Positions 24,418 through 33,502 of a DNA stretch of 64,000 bases are shown one piece after another. The notes beneath the pieces are model-generated. The model was not told where the DNA came from, did not search any database, and was given only the letters and a program-made list of their open reading frames with translations. The stretch is from the NCBI GenBank assembly GCA_016705245.1, contig JADIYM010000007.1:124001-188000 (forward strand), written 5' to 3'. Every line of letters starts with the position of its first letter. Position 1 is the stretch's first letter. The translations under genes were made by a program, and so were the position numbers. The stretch comes from Blastocatellia bacterium (lineage in GTDB: Bacteria; Acidobacteriota; Blastocatellia; UBA7656; JADIYM01).

Positions 24418-24447
24418 CAACGGCGGCTCAGTCGGTCGAAGTCCGGC

Positions 24448-25608
24448 TCACTCGGATGAGGTATCGGGTAATCGAAGCCCGAGCTTCCTGATCCTCCGCT
24501 GGAGGTTCTGTCGGGCCATGCCCAGCGATGCTGCAGCGCGCGTCAGGTTCATTTCCGATTCCGACAACGCGCGGTTGATTTCCTCGACTTCGAACAGCCG
24601 CAGTCTGTCGACGAGTGGAATCGAGAGCGGATCGTACGAACGGATCGGTCCGTGCGACTCCCCGTGTCCTGCGCCCGTGCGGTTCAGTGCGAGTAGATCC
24701 GCCGACAACAGGTCTCGCGTGATCGTGGCCCCCTCTTCGCAGAATGTCACGAGTCGCTCGAGCTCATTGCGCAGCTGTCGCACGTTGCCCGGCCACGAGT
24801 AACGGATCAACTCCGAGAGGGCCTCCTCCGAGATCGGCGGCGGACGAAGCAGCCCGGCGCGATTCGCCAGTTCCTGCAGAAAATGCGCCACGAGTAGGGG
24901 AATATCCTCGCTGCGGTCCCGCAGCGGGGGCACGTGCAGCCGGATGATGTTCAGCCGGTGAAAAAGATCCTCACGGAATCGACGCTCCGATACCGCCTGC
25001 TCGAGATCCGAGTTCGTCGCGGCGACCAGCCTGACATCGACGTGCAACGGCGCCGCCTCGCCAAGTGGCTGGATCTCTCCGTGCTCGAGGAAGCGGAGCA
25101 GTTTCGGCTGCATCTCGAGCGGAATGTCGCCGACCTCGTCGAGAAACAGCGTTCCGCCCCGCGCAGCCCGGGCCACGCCCGGCGAGTCCGCCGTCGCTCC
25201 GGTGAACGCGCCGCGGCGATATCCGAAAATCTGGCTCTCTATGAGCTCACGCGGCGCCGCCGAGCAGTTGAACGGAACGAAGGGCTTGCTGGCGTTCGGG
25301 CCGGCCGCGTGGATCGCCCTGGCAACGAGCTCCTTTCCGACACCGGACTCGCCCGTAATGAGCACCGTCGACGAGCTCGTGCGGATGCGCTGGATTCGAT
25401 CCCCGAGCAGGCGCATCACGGCGCTTGCGTAGATGAGCCCCGGCTCGGACGACGATGCGGCCTGCCCGCTCGGCGGGACCCGATACTCGGGAAGGGAGGG
25501 AAGGTCCGCTCGTTTCAGCGACGATCGCAACGTCACGAGCTCGAGCCCTTGTCGCGCCATCTGGACGACCGTGAGCATTGCCGCATCGTGGCGGCTGTTT
25601 TCGCGCAA
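24448..25608 (-). CDS. Sigma-54-dependent transcriptional activator (AAA+ and Fis HTH)
   Basis: 386 residues from a TTG at 25608. AAA+ domain: Walker A GESGVGKE (86-93), the sigma-54-contacting GAFTGA (133-138), Walker B FLDEVGD (155-161), and the sensor region NVRQLRNELERLV. A C-terminal Fis-type HTH reads EEINRALSESEMNLTRAAASLGMARQNLQRRIRKLGL. No ATG fits the start. The same frame stays open up to the stop codon of the upstream FHA gene at 25792, and coding-like sequence fills the gap, so this is probably the C-terminal half of one broken FHA-GAF-TPR-AAA+ gene. Two palindromes downstream are likely its binding sites. Confidence 0.85.
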   Translation of the reverse strand: MRENSRHDAAMLTVVQMARQGLELVTLRSSLKRADLPSLPEYRVPPSGQAASSSEPGLIYASAVMRLLGDRIQRIRTSSSTVLITGESGVGKELVARAIHAAGPNASKPFVPFNCSAAPRELIESQIFGYRRGAFTGATADSPGVARAARGGTLFLDEVGDIPLEMQPKLLRFLEHGEIQPLGEAAPLHVDVRLVAATNSDLEQAVSERRFREDLFHRLNIIRLHVPPLRDRSEDIPLLVAHFLQELANRAGLLRPPPISEEALSELIRYSWPGNVRQLRNELERLVTFCEEGATITRDLLSADLLALNRTGAGHGESHGPIRSYDPLSIPLVDRLRLFEVEEINRALSESEMNLTRAAASLGMARQNLQRRIRKLGLRLPDTSSE

Positions 25609-25791
25609 CTCGACGTTGACGGCGAGGACCGTCGAGGCGTCACCAGGTGAATTGGGCTCGTTCGGCTCGATCGGATAGATCGTGATCTCCGGCGTGCGAA
25701 CGACTTCACCCTGGCAGCACGCAGAAGTCCGAGTGTCGGGAGATTCAGGTGTTCCTGATCGCCCGAGACTGCCGTAACCACCACGTACCCG
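25609..25791 (-). other. Junction with compensating frameshifts between FHA and AAA+ halves
   Basis: Directly after the FHA gene stop, the +1 frame reads DGYVVVTAVSGDQEHLNL and on to LLRAA. The original frame then resumes with GEVVRTPEITIYPIEPNEPN and runs without interruption into the activator. Removing one C from the GACCTGAC at 25793-25800 and adding one base near 25709-25716 would join the two genes into a continuous frame of about 1330 codons. Confidence 0.6.
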
Positions 25792-28437
25792 TCAGGTCGA
25801 CACGAAACCACGGAAGCGTGTGTGGCGCGCGACGTCGATGGCGATCGCGGTCAACTCGCGCAGGACGAGGTCTCTGGACTGTGTCGCCTCGAGCAGCCGC
25901 CGGACAAACCTCGGCTCGGCGCGCGCTGACAGTACCGTCGAAGAGTAGGACGCAGGCGCCTCCGCGCCAACGCTCGCGACTGCGCGGGCAAGGCTCGCCT
26001 CGACAGCCGCCAGCGACCCGGACACGCCGAGGTCCGCGAACGTCGCACGGGCGAGTTGCAGATGCGTTCGCGCGCAGGCGGGATCGTTCGCCGCCAGCAT
26101 CAGTCTGCCGAGATCGAAGTGGACGGCGCCGACCTGCCGTCGATCGTCGAGCGTACGGAAGATCGAGAGCGCCTGCGCCAGATGGTGCTGCGCCTCGGTG
26201 AACTGGCCGCGCTCGGCATTCAGTCGGCCGGCGGCGCGCTGGACGAGTCCCGCCAGCGCGAGATCACGCAGCCCGGCGATCGCGCGCTGTGCGATTGCCA
26301 CCTGGCGATCCGCCGCATCGGTGTTGCTCCCCTGTCGCTCGACCTCAGCCAGAAGCAGGTGCGCACGCGCCCGATGGGCATCGTGCCCCCGCTCTCGCGC
26401 ACGGTCGCCTGCAACGGCAAGAAGGCGCCGGGCGCCCAGCGGATCCCGTCGGTCGAGACACAGCTCGGCCTCGAGCAGATCTGCCTCGGCCACGACCTCG
26501 ATATCGCCGAGCGCCTGGGCGTGTGTTCGCACCGAGGCAACCGCACGCTCTGCCGCATCGCCCCCGTCACGCCAGACCGCGATCATCGCGGCCAGAAGCA
26601 GCAGCTTCACACGGACTCGATCGAAGCGCGGCCCAACGGCCGTCGCGAGCGCAGCAGCAATCACGGATTCCGCGCGCCGCCACGCCCCGGAACGCACGAG
26701 CGCCGAAGCGAGCGCGGCCTGACCAACAAGCGCAAGCATGATGTTGCCGCTCGGATGTGCCACCTCGAGCGCCTGCTGGAAGCTAGAGACCGCGGCCGAC
26801 GTGTCGCCGCGTCCTGCCTGGATCAACCCGAGCCGATAGTGGGCCGAAGCGCACGCGAGGAGGTCGTCCGTACGCTCGGCAACGCGCAGGGCGAGCCGGA
26901 ATGCGTGGACCGCCGACATCGGGTCGCCTTCGAACTGCTCGAGAACACCGAGGGCGAGAAGCGCCCTCGCGTAGTCGATCGAGCTCTCGTCCGCCCGCCG
27001 AAGCACCGACACCGCTGTCATCGCGTGATCGCGCGCCATGCCAAATTCGCCAATCTCGGCGTAGCAGCGCGCGAGGCACGCGCGAATGGACATCTCGACG
27101 ACGACGTTCTGCCCCTCGACGGCACCGTCGAGCGCCGCATTCAGCAATCCCGCCGCCCGATGCCAGGTGCCCTGCCACATCATCACGATACCGATCGACT
27201 TGAGAATCTCGACTCGAATCTGGTCCGGCAGCTGAGCCCGGACTTCGGGATCCTCGAAGGGCTCGAGCGCTTCCAGCGCGCCTTCGAGATCGCCAACGGT
27301 CAACAGGTCCGTGAGCAATTCGCACGCCGCGCGGCCGCGCGTCGCGAGCGGCAAAGAGACGTCGGTCGCCTGCGCGGTGCGCTTTGCAACCCTCACGGCG
27401 AGCTGCGACCGCACTCGCGCAGCCTGGAACTGCCTGGTGAAGAGCCGCTCGACGACGAGACCGGCCTCGCCCGCGAGGGATTCCAGAACAATGCGGATTC
27501 CGTCGACCGGTGTCGCACCGGGACCGGCCTCGAGATATAACGCGCCGACCGTCATGGGGTGCGCCTCGCCGGTTCCGGAAAACTCCGGCCCGGAATGCGA
27601 GCGAAGCGGAACACAGACGATGCGTTCGATTCCGGCCGACGTAGCCGCGCGTGCAATCTCTCGCTCGTCGTCCGCGAGCTCCGCCCCAGGATGAATGAGG
27701 ACCACCCTGCCCGACGCCACGGAGGCCCGCACGCAAGCCGCTTCGCGACCCGAGTCGGCCGTGACGTCGCGCCCCGTCCGTGTTCGCGCAACCTCGAGAC
27801 GAAGCGAACCGCTGGCGGGGTCGGCCCGATCGACGAGCATGAGTGCCGCGCGATCGTAGTGCGTAAGCTCGAGGGCGGCGTCGGCGACGAGTGCGAGCGC
27901 CTCGTGGTAGTCGCCGATGAGACTGGTGGCCCGGAACTGCTCGACTAGACGCAGTGCATCGCCCGAGGGCGTGCTCGTCGATTCGACAGGCTGCATCGGC
28001 GGCAGTGGCGCCGGATCCGATACGGCAGCCTCGGGCGGCAGCTCCGCACCAACCACCGGCTGAAGTGTCGCCTCGTCGTCCGCAACCTCCGTTGCTTCGG
28101 CGGGACTGAAGATCAGCAGTGGACCGTCGCTCGTTCCGATCCGTATCTCGTCACCCGGGGACAGCGTTGCCCGAACGATCCGCTCTCCGTTCACGGATGT
28201 GCCGAACTTGCTGTCGCAGTCGATGACAACCCACCGGTCGCCGTCGCGCAGAACTTCCGCGTGGAATCGAGAGACGCTCGCGTGCGAGACGATCAGGTCG
28301 TTCTCGAATCGCCGGCCGATTCGTAGTCGATCACCAACGATCGGGATTGGCCGAAATGAGTCCCCCACCGCCTCGCGACAGAGCAGTCCGGCAGTGGGCA
28401 TCGGTTGATCGTGGAATTCAGGGTTCGTGTCAGGCAT
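25792..28437 (-). CDS. FHA-GAF-TPR signalling protein
   Basis: 881 residues from ATG 28437 (MPDTNPEFHDQ). FHA domain at about residues 25-115 (RLRIGRRFENDLIVSHASVSRFHAEVL, KFGTSVNGERI) that would bind phosphothreonine. GAF-like domain at about 155-340 (YHEALALVADAALELTHYDRAALMLVDR, IERIVCVPLRS, GALYLEAG). The rest is a TPR array (ACLARCYAEIGEFGMARDHAM, ALRVAERTDDLLACASAHYRLGLIQAGRGDTSAAV). It ends VARHTRFRGFVST, then TGA. In known proteins this layout is fused to a sigma-54 AAA+ domain, which here follows in the same frame after a damaged stretch. The kinase at 32090-33478 is a plausible source of phosphothreonine signals. Confidence 0.8.
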   Translation of the reverse strand: MPDTNPEFHDQPMPTAGLLCREAVGDSFRPIPIVGDRLRIGRRFENDLIVSHASVSRFHAEVLRDGDRWVVIDCDSKFGTSVNGERIVRATLSPGDEIRIGTSDGPLLIFSPAEATEVADDEATLQPVVGAELPPEAAVSDPAPLPPMQPVESTSTPSGDALRLVEQFRATSLIGDYHEALALVADAALELTHYDRAALMLVDRADPASGSLRLEVARTRTGRDVTADSGREAACVRASVASGRVVLIHPGAELADDEREIARAATSAGIERIVCVPLRSHSGPEFSGTGEAHPMTVGALYLEAGPGATPVDGIRIVLESLAGEAGLVVERLFTRQFQAARVRSQLAVRVAKRTAQATDVSLPLATRGRAACELLTDLLTVGDLEGALEALEPFEDPEVRAQLPDQIRVEILKSIGIVMMWQGTWHRAAGLLNAALDGAVEGQNVVVEMSIRACLARCYAEIGEFGMARDHAMTAVSVLRRADESSIDYARALLALGVLEQFEGDPMSAVHAFRLALRVAERTDDLLACASAHYRLGLIQAGRGDTSAAVSSFQQALEVAHPSGNIMLALVGQAALASALVRSGAWRRAESVIAAALATAVGPRFDRVRVKLLLLAAMIAVWRDGGDAAERAVASVRTHAQALGDIEVVAEADLLEAELCLDRRDPLGARRLLAVAGDRARERGHDAHRARAHLLLAEVERQGSNTDAADRQVAIAQRAIAGLRDLALAGLVQRAAGRLNAERGQFTEAQHHLAQALSIFRTLDDRRQVGAVHFDLGRLMLAANDPACARTHLQLARATFADLGVSGSLAAVEASLARAVASVGAEAPASYSSTVLSARAEPRFVRRLLEATQSRDLVLRELTAIAIDVARHTRFRGFVST

Positions 28438-28565
28438 GGCGCGTCGAACGAGTGCAGTCTCGCGCAAACGACGTCCGGTGCAAAGCCGTGTGGTGGAATG
28501 CAGCCTCTCGCCGGCTCCACAAGATCGCGCGTTGAGCTGACGACAGCCGGGCTCATTCCCCATCG

Positions 28566-30206
28566 CTATCCGCCCGACAGCACCTCGTCGTCCGAGACGT
28601 CCTCGTCGGACTGGCCGCCCACCGATGCGAGCCCTCCTCGGCACACCGCCAATTCCGCAAGCAGCCTGTGCGCCCGCGGATCGAATCGTTCTGCCAGCAG
28701 GAGGGCACGATCAAAGTCCTCGCCGGCCAGCTTTCCGAACGTCGCATCGAAGTTCAGCGACACGGGCGACGGGGGCTGCTTGCCGGGCGTCGTCGCGTCG
28801 ATGGACCTCATGGCCTTGTTGATCGCCTCGACGGCGGTCTCGAGCGTCTCGAACCCCCGCATCGCGTCGAGCGCCGTGAAGCCGGCAACCACCGACATCA
28901 GAGCCTGCAGCCGCTGCGCGGTTTTCGGTTCCCGGAGCGATTCACGGACAGCCAAAGACAGTGATGCGGCCGCGTAGGCGGCATCCCCGCGCGCGCCCGC
29001 CGCGTGCGCGAGCTGCACGAGAAGTGTGGCCCTGCGTGCCGGGCTCGGCACCTGGTCGATCTCGCGGGCGGCGTCGTCGAATCGGCGCAACGCTATTAGC
29101 CTAAGAACCCCCGCGGAGTAGACCCTCGTCTTCAAGTCGGAGTCCTCGATGGCCGCAGCCTCGGCGTGCGCCGACTTGTAGTCGTCCCGGGCAATCGCAT
29201 CGTCGGCGGCGCGCGCCCGACGCATGTCCGCGGAATCCGGCCGCGCCTCGGCCGAGCCACCCGCCGCCTGTCCACGGCCAACGGACTGGCCGAGCACGGC
29301 GAGACGAATCTCGAGCTCGGCCGCGCGCTCGGGGAGGTAACGCGGGAACGCCGATCCGATGGTACGACCGAGGAAATACGCAGCCGCCGCATCGGACGAA
29401 TCCACCTGGGTGCTCGCGATCAGCCGGAATGCCACTTCGAGGAAACCGCGCACCGCCGCGGGTGCCACGCCGTCGACGTGCGTCTGACCGTTCGCCCCGA
29501 GGTAGTCGCCGAGCTCACGCGCGTCGACAATTCTCGGAGTCGGATTGCGGGCAAATACTTCAAGGGCAAACCCGAACAGCGTGTCGGCTCGAACCGGATC
29601 CACGCCCCGCAACACGACAAGAAACCGGACGAAGGACGGCGTCAAGCGTTCGTCCAGCGATTGACGCCCGAGTGCCGCCGCCCGAACGGGATCGCTTCCC
29701 ACCATTTCGAGCGCAAGCTTCGCGAGCATCTCGGCGCGCGAGGTCGGGTCGGTCGCGGCTGCCGCGTCGGCGGCTGCCGCGCGCGTCGCAAGCTTCTCGG
29801 CGAGCGTCGGGTCGCGCCTTGCGACGGCCGCCAGCAACTCGGCTCGCAGGACTTCCGCGCGCTGTCTAACGTCTGACGGCGCCGAAGTCGACGGGAGCAG
29901 GGCCTCGAATGCCTCGACGTAGACGTCGCGCGCCCGATCGGGCGAGTTCGGCCAGAGCAGCGCCGCCGACTGCACCTGCACCGTCAATCGGACCTTTGGA
30001 TCCTCGAGCGATCGAGCGTCTGTCGCGATCCGGTCGACGAGTCCGGCAACGCGTTCGAGAGCCCGCGTCCTCGTCGCAGCCGCTTCCTCCGACACCGTCT
30101 GCGCCGGGACCGCTTCCTGTGCGCGGCCGAGCACAGGCCACGCACCGCCGAATCCGAAGATGGCGGTGCAGCCTGCGATCACGATACGGCGCGTTATCGA
30201 CGTCAT
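28566..30206 (-). CDS. Secreted helical protein of unknown function
   Basis: 546 residues from ATG 30206, with GGGGGA just upstream. The signal peptide MTSITRRIVIAGCTAIFGFGGAWPVLGRAQ is followed by an almost entirely alpha-helical, Ala/Arg-rich chain with repeated helix pairs (RAEMLAKLALEMVGSDPVRAAALGRQ, LVQLAHAAGARGDAAYAAASLSLA), suggesting a TPR-like solenoid. The tail is acidic (GGQSDEDVSDDEV). I do not recognise a named family. It lies between the SPFH gene and the FHA gene in a long minus-strand run. Confidence 0.7.
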   Translation of the reverse strand: MTSITRRIVIAGCTAIFGFGGAWPVLGRAQEAVPAQTVSEEAAATRTRALERVAGLVDRIATDARSLEDPKVRLTVQVQSAALLWPNSPDRARDVYVEAFEALLPSTSAPSDVRQRAEVLRAELLAAVARRDPTLAEKLATRAAAADAAAATDPTSRAEMLAKLALEMVGSDPVRAAALGRQSLDERLTPSFVRFLVVLRGVDPVRADTLFGFALEVFARNPTPRIVDARELGDYLGANGQTHVDGVAPAAVRGFLEVAFRLIASTQVDSSDAAAAYFLGRTIGSAFPRYLPERAAELEIRLAVLGQSVGRGQAAGGSAEARPDSADMRRARAADDAIARDDYKSAHAEAAAIEDSDLKTRVYSAGVLRLIALRRFDDAAREIDQVPSPARRATLLVQLAHAAGARGDAAYAAASLSLAVRESLREPKTAQRLQALMSVVAGFTALDAMRGFETLETAVEAINKAMRSIDATTPGKQPPSPVSLNFDATFGKLAGEDFDRALLLAERFDPRAHRLLAELAVCRGGLASVGGQSDEDVSDDEVLSGG

Positions 30207-30304
30207 TCCCCCACCGCCGATCCTTGCCGAATGGATATTCGATCGGGACGCATCGATCGCCGGACGACTTCGTCCGATCGTCATCGGCTGCGTCCCGGTC
30301 GCGA

Positions 30305-31390
30305 TCAGCCAAGCTCCTCGAGCCGCTTCTGCCACTTCGCCGACAGCTTGTGGTAGGTCTCTTCCGAGAGCTTACCGGACGCGAGCTGTTCGTCGAGGTT
30401 GTCGAGCGTTGCCTGGACCCGCTCCTTCGTCATTGGCGCATCACCGCCGCCCGAAGCAACCGGCGCTGCGGCCGCCGGAGCCGCTGCAGGCGGCGGCTGA
30501 TTGACGCCCTGCATCGCCTGACCCATCTGGTTCGCCATCATCTGTCCCATGCCGAAGCCCATGCCGAGGCCCATGCCTTCGCTCGGGCCCCCGGGATTCT
30601 GGGCGGCGTTGTTGATCGCCTGTCCGGCCTGGTACTTCATGTAGTCGACGCCGAGCTGGTCCTGACGGTTCTTCTGCGCCATCGTCTCGTAATTCGCAGC
30701 GTAGAGCTTCGCCTGGCCCTGCTTGATCATCTCCTGCACTTCTTCAGGCAGCGAAATGGACCCGAGCACGATGCTGACGAGCTCGAGGCCCTGCTGGGCA
30801 AACTCGGTCGCCGTCTGCGCCTTGACGGCTGCTTCGATTTCCTTGGTCAGGCCCGGCAGGGCGAAGACGTCGTTGAAGTTCGTGCCGAGAATGTCGCGCA
30901 GGTTGCTGGCGATGAGATCGCGCAGGTAGTCGACGATCGTGTTCGTCGACACGAATCCGCGCGTGCCGACGACCGCCGCCACAAAAAGTTGCGGGTCCGC
31001 GACGCGCATCGAGAACTTGCCGAATGCGCGAAGCATCACGGGCAGCCCGCCCATCGACGGGTCGCGGAGCATGATCGGATCCTTCGTGCCCCACTTCAGG
31101 TCGAGAAATGTGTGCCGCGCGACGTACATCACGCTCGCCGTGAACGGCGCGTCGCCCCCGAACGGCAGCTTGAACGCATCCGAAATGATCGGCACGTTCA
31201 TCGTCGAGATGGTGTGGCGACCCGGTCCGAACACGTCGAGCGCCTTTCCGTCGCGGAAGAACACGGCCGACTGATTCTCCTGCACGATGAGCTGAGCGCC
31301 CATCTTGATGTCGGCCGGACCGGACTCGGGCATTCGGTGAACGATTTCCGTTCCGGACTCGTCGAGGTACTGGATGACTTCGATTGCCAT
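30305..31390 (-). CDS. SPFH-domain protein (YdjI/virion-core-like) with SHOCT-like tail
   Basis: 361 residues. It opens MAIEVIQYLDESGTEIVHRMPESGPADIKMGAQLIVQENQSAVFFRDGKALDVFGPGRHTI, the signature of the YdjI branch of SPFH proteins, and continues through ATEFAQQGLELVSIVLGSISLPEEVQEMIKQGQ. A Gly/Met-rich stretch (MGLGMGFGMGQMMANQMGQAM) and a Pro/Ala linker lead to a C-terminal short helical hairpin (LDNLDEQLASGKLSEETYHKLSAKWQKRLEEL). YdjI-type proteins form membrane-associated scaffolds in phage-shock-like stress responses. The helical gene at 31445-31999 lies 54 bp upstream on the same strand. Confidence 0.85.
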   Translation of the reverse strand: MAIEVIQYLDESGTEIVHRMPESGPADIKMGAQLIVQENQSAVFFRDGKALDVFGPGRHTISTMNVPIISDAFKLPFGGDAPFTASVMYVARHTFLDLKWGTKDPIMLRDPSMGGLPVMLRAFGKFSMRVADPQLFVAAVVGTRGFVSTNTIVDYLRDLIASNLRDILGTNFNDVFALPGLTKEIEAAVKAQTATEFAQQGLELVSIVLGSISLPEEVQEMIKQGQAKLYAANYETMAQKNRQDQLGVDYMKYQAGQAINNAAQNPGGPSEGMGLGMGFGMGQMMANQMGQAMQGVNQPPPAAAPAAAAPVASGGGDAPMTKERVQATLDNLDEQLASGKLSEETYHKLSAKWQKRLEELG

Positions 31391-31444
31391 GGATACTCCT
31401 CTGGGTATGAAGGGAAGAACCGCGGCCCAGTGCCGCCGTCGACG

Positions 31445-31999
31445 TTACGAGAAGAGCGGCCGGCCCGGCGCATCCGAGGATGCGAAGCCGTTGAGCGCCT
31501 CGTGCCGCGTGTCGAACTTGTGGCTGAGTTCGTCGAGCGCTTGCTCGATTGCCGCCGTGGCCGTTTTCAGTTCGGCCGACGTGCCGGTCGACGCGCGAAG
31601 CTTCTCTGCAAGGCTCTCGATGCCCTCGATCTTCTCGATGAGCGCGAAATCGAACCGGTAGAGCTGATCCAGCTGATCTTCCTTGATCTGCACCGCGTCG
31701 AAGAACCCCGCGTAACCGTATGTCGCAAACCGGATGCGGTTCTCGACGGTGTCGAGTTTCTTCGAGATCCGCTCGACGGGAGCCACCTCGAAGAGGCGAC
31801 CTCCATCGGTAAGGTCGCGAACCACGCCTGACGTCGTGTCTTTCAGTCGGCGCAGCCGATCCGCGAGCGTCACGCGAAAGAGCTTGTCGACGTCGCGACG
31901 CGTTTCCTTCGCCTGATAGCCCGAGATGCCGGGGATCTTGTCGACGAGCTTCTGCAGCCAGTTCCGATTGTCGCCGCTCGCGTTCCCTGTCGTGCTCAT
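31445..31999 (-). CDS. Unknown helical partner of the SPFH protein
   Basis: 184 residues from ATG 31999, with AGGAGG 12 nt upstream. Opens MSTTGNASGDNRNWLQKLVDKIPGISGYQAKETRRDVDKLFR, with predicted long helices (VERISKKLDTVENRIRFATYGYAGFFDAVQIKEDQLDQLYRFDFALIEKIEGIESLAEKLRA). The IPGISGY-KETRRD-DK-LR opening is one I associate with proteins encoded next to YdjI-type SPFH genes. No known domain. The position implies that the two act together. Confidence 0.7.
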   Translation of the reverse strand: MSTTGNASGDNRNWLQKLVDKIPGISGYQAKETRRDVDKLFRVTLADRLRRLKDTTSGVVRDLTDGGRLFEVAPVERISKKLDTVENRIRFATYGYAGFFDAVQIKEDQLDQLYRFDFALIEKIEGIESLAEKLRASTGTSAELKTATAAIEQALDELSHKFDTRHEALNGFASSDAPGRPLFS

Positions 32000-32089
32000 A
32001 GTCAGAATTTCCTCCTGCGGAAGGTGACCAATCATAAACCAAGCCGTAAGGGCTTGGAATGCGGCCGAATGCCGGCGGGTTGTCTGTCC

Positions 32090-33478
32090 TCAGGCTCGCG
32101 CCGCTAGTCCGGCGAGGTATACCTGGTATCGCGCCCGATCGGCGCTCGACATTTCACGGATGTAGACACCGACGTTCCAGTTGATGCCGTCCGGCGCTGG
32201 TTTGTACCACGCGGCGAACCCACTGATGTGCACGGGACCGTCGGGAAGCTTCACGTCGATCTCGAGGCGATTCTTGAAGGCCGTCGTGTGATCGCGAATG
32301 ACGTTGAGTTGCCCGGTCTCGACCGTGCCGGTCTCGATGCGCATCCCGTTCTCGCTCATGTCGCGGACGACGCCGTCGATTCGGCGCGACGCCTTCGAGT
32401 CGTCCGAGGCGTCGACGATCGACATCGTGAGCTTGAGCAGCCCGTCCGTGTCCCGCGCGCGCTCGTGAGAGAGCGACTCGGCTTCGGAGGCCGCCACCTG
32501 CGCTGCAGCCCCGATACCGTCCTTCACGGAGGGTCGTGCGTCATCGCGGCAACCGCCGAGGGCAGAGCGGAGCGCCGTGGCCATCGCCTCCGCAGACGCA
32601 AACCGGTCACCGGGCTTCTTCTCGAGCGCCTGCAGAACCGCACGCTCGACGGCCTTCGGCACATCCGGGCGAACGGCGGTCGGCGGCTCGGGCGCGTCGG
32701 TCACGTGCATGACGATGACGGCTGTCGGCATCGGAGCGTTGAATGGCGGGTGTCCCGTGAGCATCTCGTAGAGCACGATGCCGAGGGCGTAGATGTCAGA
32801 TGATGCCGTCGGAAGGTCGCCGCGGCAGACCTCGGGCGACGTGTAATGCGGCAGCCTCACGACGAGCGACCCTGTTGCCGTTACCGACGAACCTCCCGCC
32901 ATCTGCGCCCACCGCGTCGACTCGAAGTCGACGAGTTTTGGGGTCTCGACGCCGCCGATCGTGGCGAGCAGTACGTTGCCGGGTTTGACGTCGCGGTGAA
33001 GCAACCCCTTCGCGTGCGCGGCCGCAAGCGCATCGGCGAGTCCAATTGCGATGCGAACGGCACGAGCGACCGTGAGCATGCCGTCTTCTTCGATGACGGT
33101 CCTCAGCAGCGGTCCCGCAATGAACTCACCCGCGAGATAGGCGCCGCCATTGGCCAGTTGCCCTCCGGCGTAGACCGTTCCGGCGTTCGAATGCGAGAAC
33201 TCGCGCAACCGTTCAACGTCGTAGTTGAACATCTGCAACGCGGACGGGTCGCGGAAGAGCGTCGGGAGGAGGGTCTTTACGAATGCGGGCCGAGATTCGG
33301 CGAGATCCGTGGCCTCGTATATCGATCCGTGCCGGCCGACACCGATCACACGCTCGATCTGCCAGCGGCCATCGAGAATCCGGCTTCCCGGCAACGTATC
33401 GACGAGGCGATTCCCGTCCGTCGGACAGAACTGAGCCTGGTCGTCGAAACAGCCAGCGCAGGTTGAGCACTCTTTCAT
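32090..33478 (-). CDS. Ser/Thr protein kinase with zinc ribbon and PilZ domain
   Basis: 462 residues. An N-terminal zinc ribbon (CSTCAGCFDDQAQFCPTDG, residues 4-22) is followed by an eukaryotic-like kinase at about 40-310: Gly loop GVGRHGSIYEA, Lys68, catalytic HRDVKPGNVLL (161-171), TSPEVCRG in place of APE, and SSDIYALGIVLYEMLTGHPPF. The Mg-binding DFG reads DFE (184-186), which may alter activity. A PilZ domain fills about 345-455 (RRIDGVVRDMSENGMRIETG, GFAAWYKP...NVGVYI). PilZ domains often bind c-di-GMP, so this could couple c-di-GMP to phosphorylation. No membrane segment is seen. Confidence 0.85.
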   Translation of the reverse strand: MKECSTCAGCFDDQAQFCPTDGNRLVDTLPGSRILDGRWQIERVIGVGRHGSIYEATDLAESRPAFVKTLLPTLFRDPSALQMFNYDVERLREFSHSNAGTVYAGGQLANGGAYLAGEFIAGPLLRTVIEEDGMLTVARAVRIAIGLADALAAAHAKGLLHRDVKPGNVLLATIGGVETPKLVDFESTRWAQMAGGSSVTATGSLVVRLPHYTSPEVCRGDLPTASSDIYALGIVLYEMLTGHPPFNAPMPTAVIVMHVTDAPEPPTAVRPDVPKAVERAVLQALEKKPGDRFASAEAMATALRSALGGCRDDARPSVKDGIGAAAQVAASEAESLSHERARDTDGLLKLTMSIVDASDDSKASRRIDGVVRDMSENGMRIETGTVETGQLNVIRDHTTAFKNRLEIDVKLPDGPVHISGFAAWYKPAPDGINWNVGVYIREMSSADRARYQVYLAGLAARA

Positions 33479-33502
33479 CGTGTGAACCGGACGTACGCCG
33501 CG

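Noticed and set aside
26056..27540. 494-codon plus-strand frame
   Set aside because: Antisense to the TPR region of the FHA gene with Arg/His-rich low-information sequence and no start signal.
29909..31831. 640-codon plus-strand frame
   Set aside because: It lies antisense to the secreted helical, SPFH and 184-residue genes, is Arg/Leu/His-rich, and has no recognisable domain; a codon-shadow of high-GC genes.
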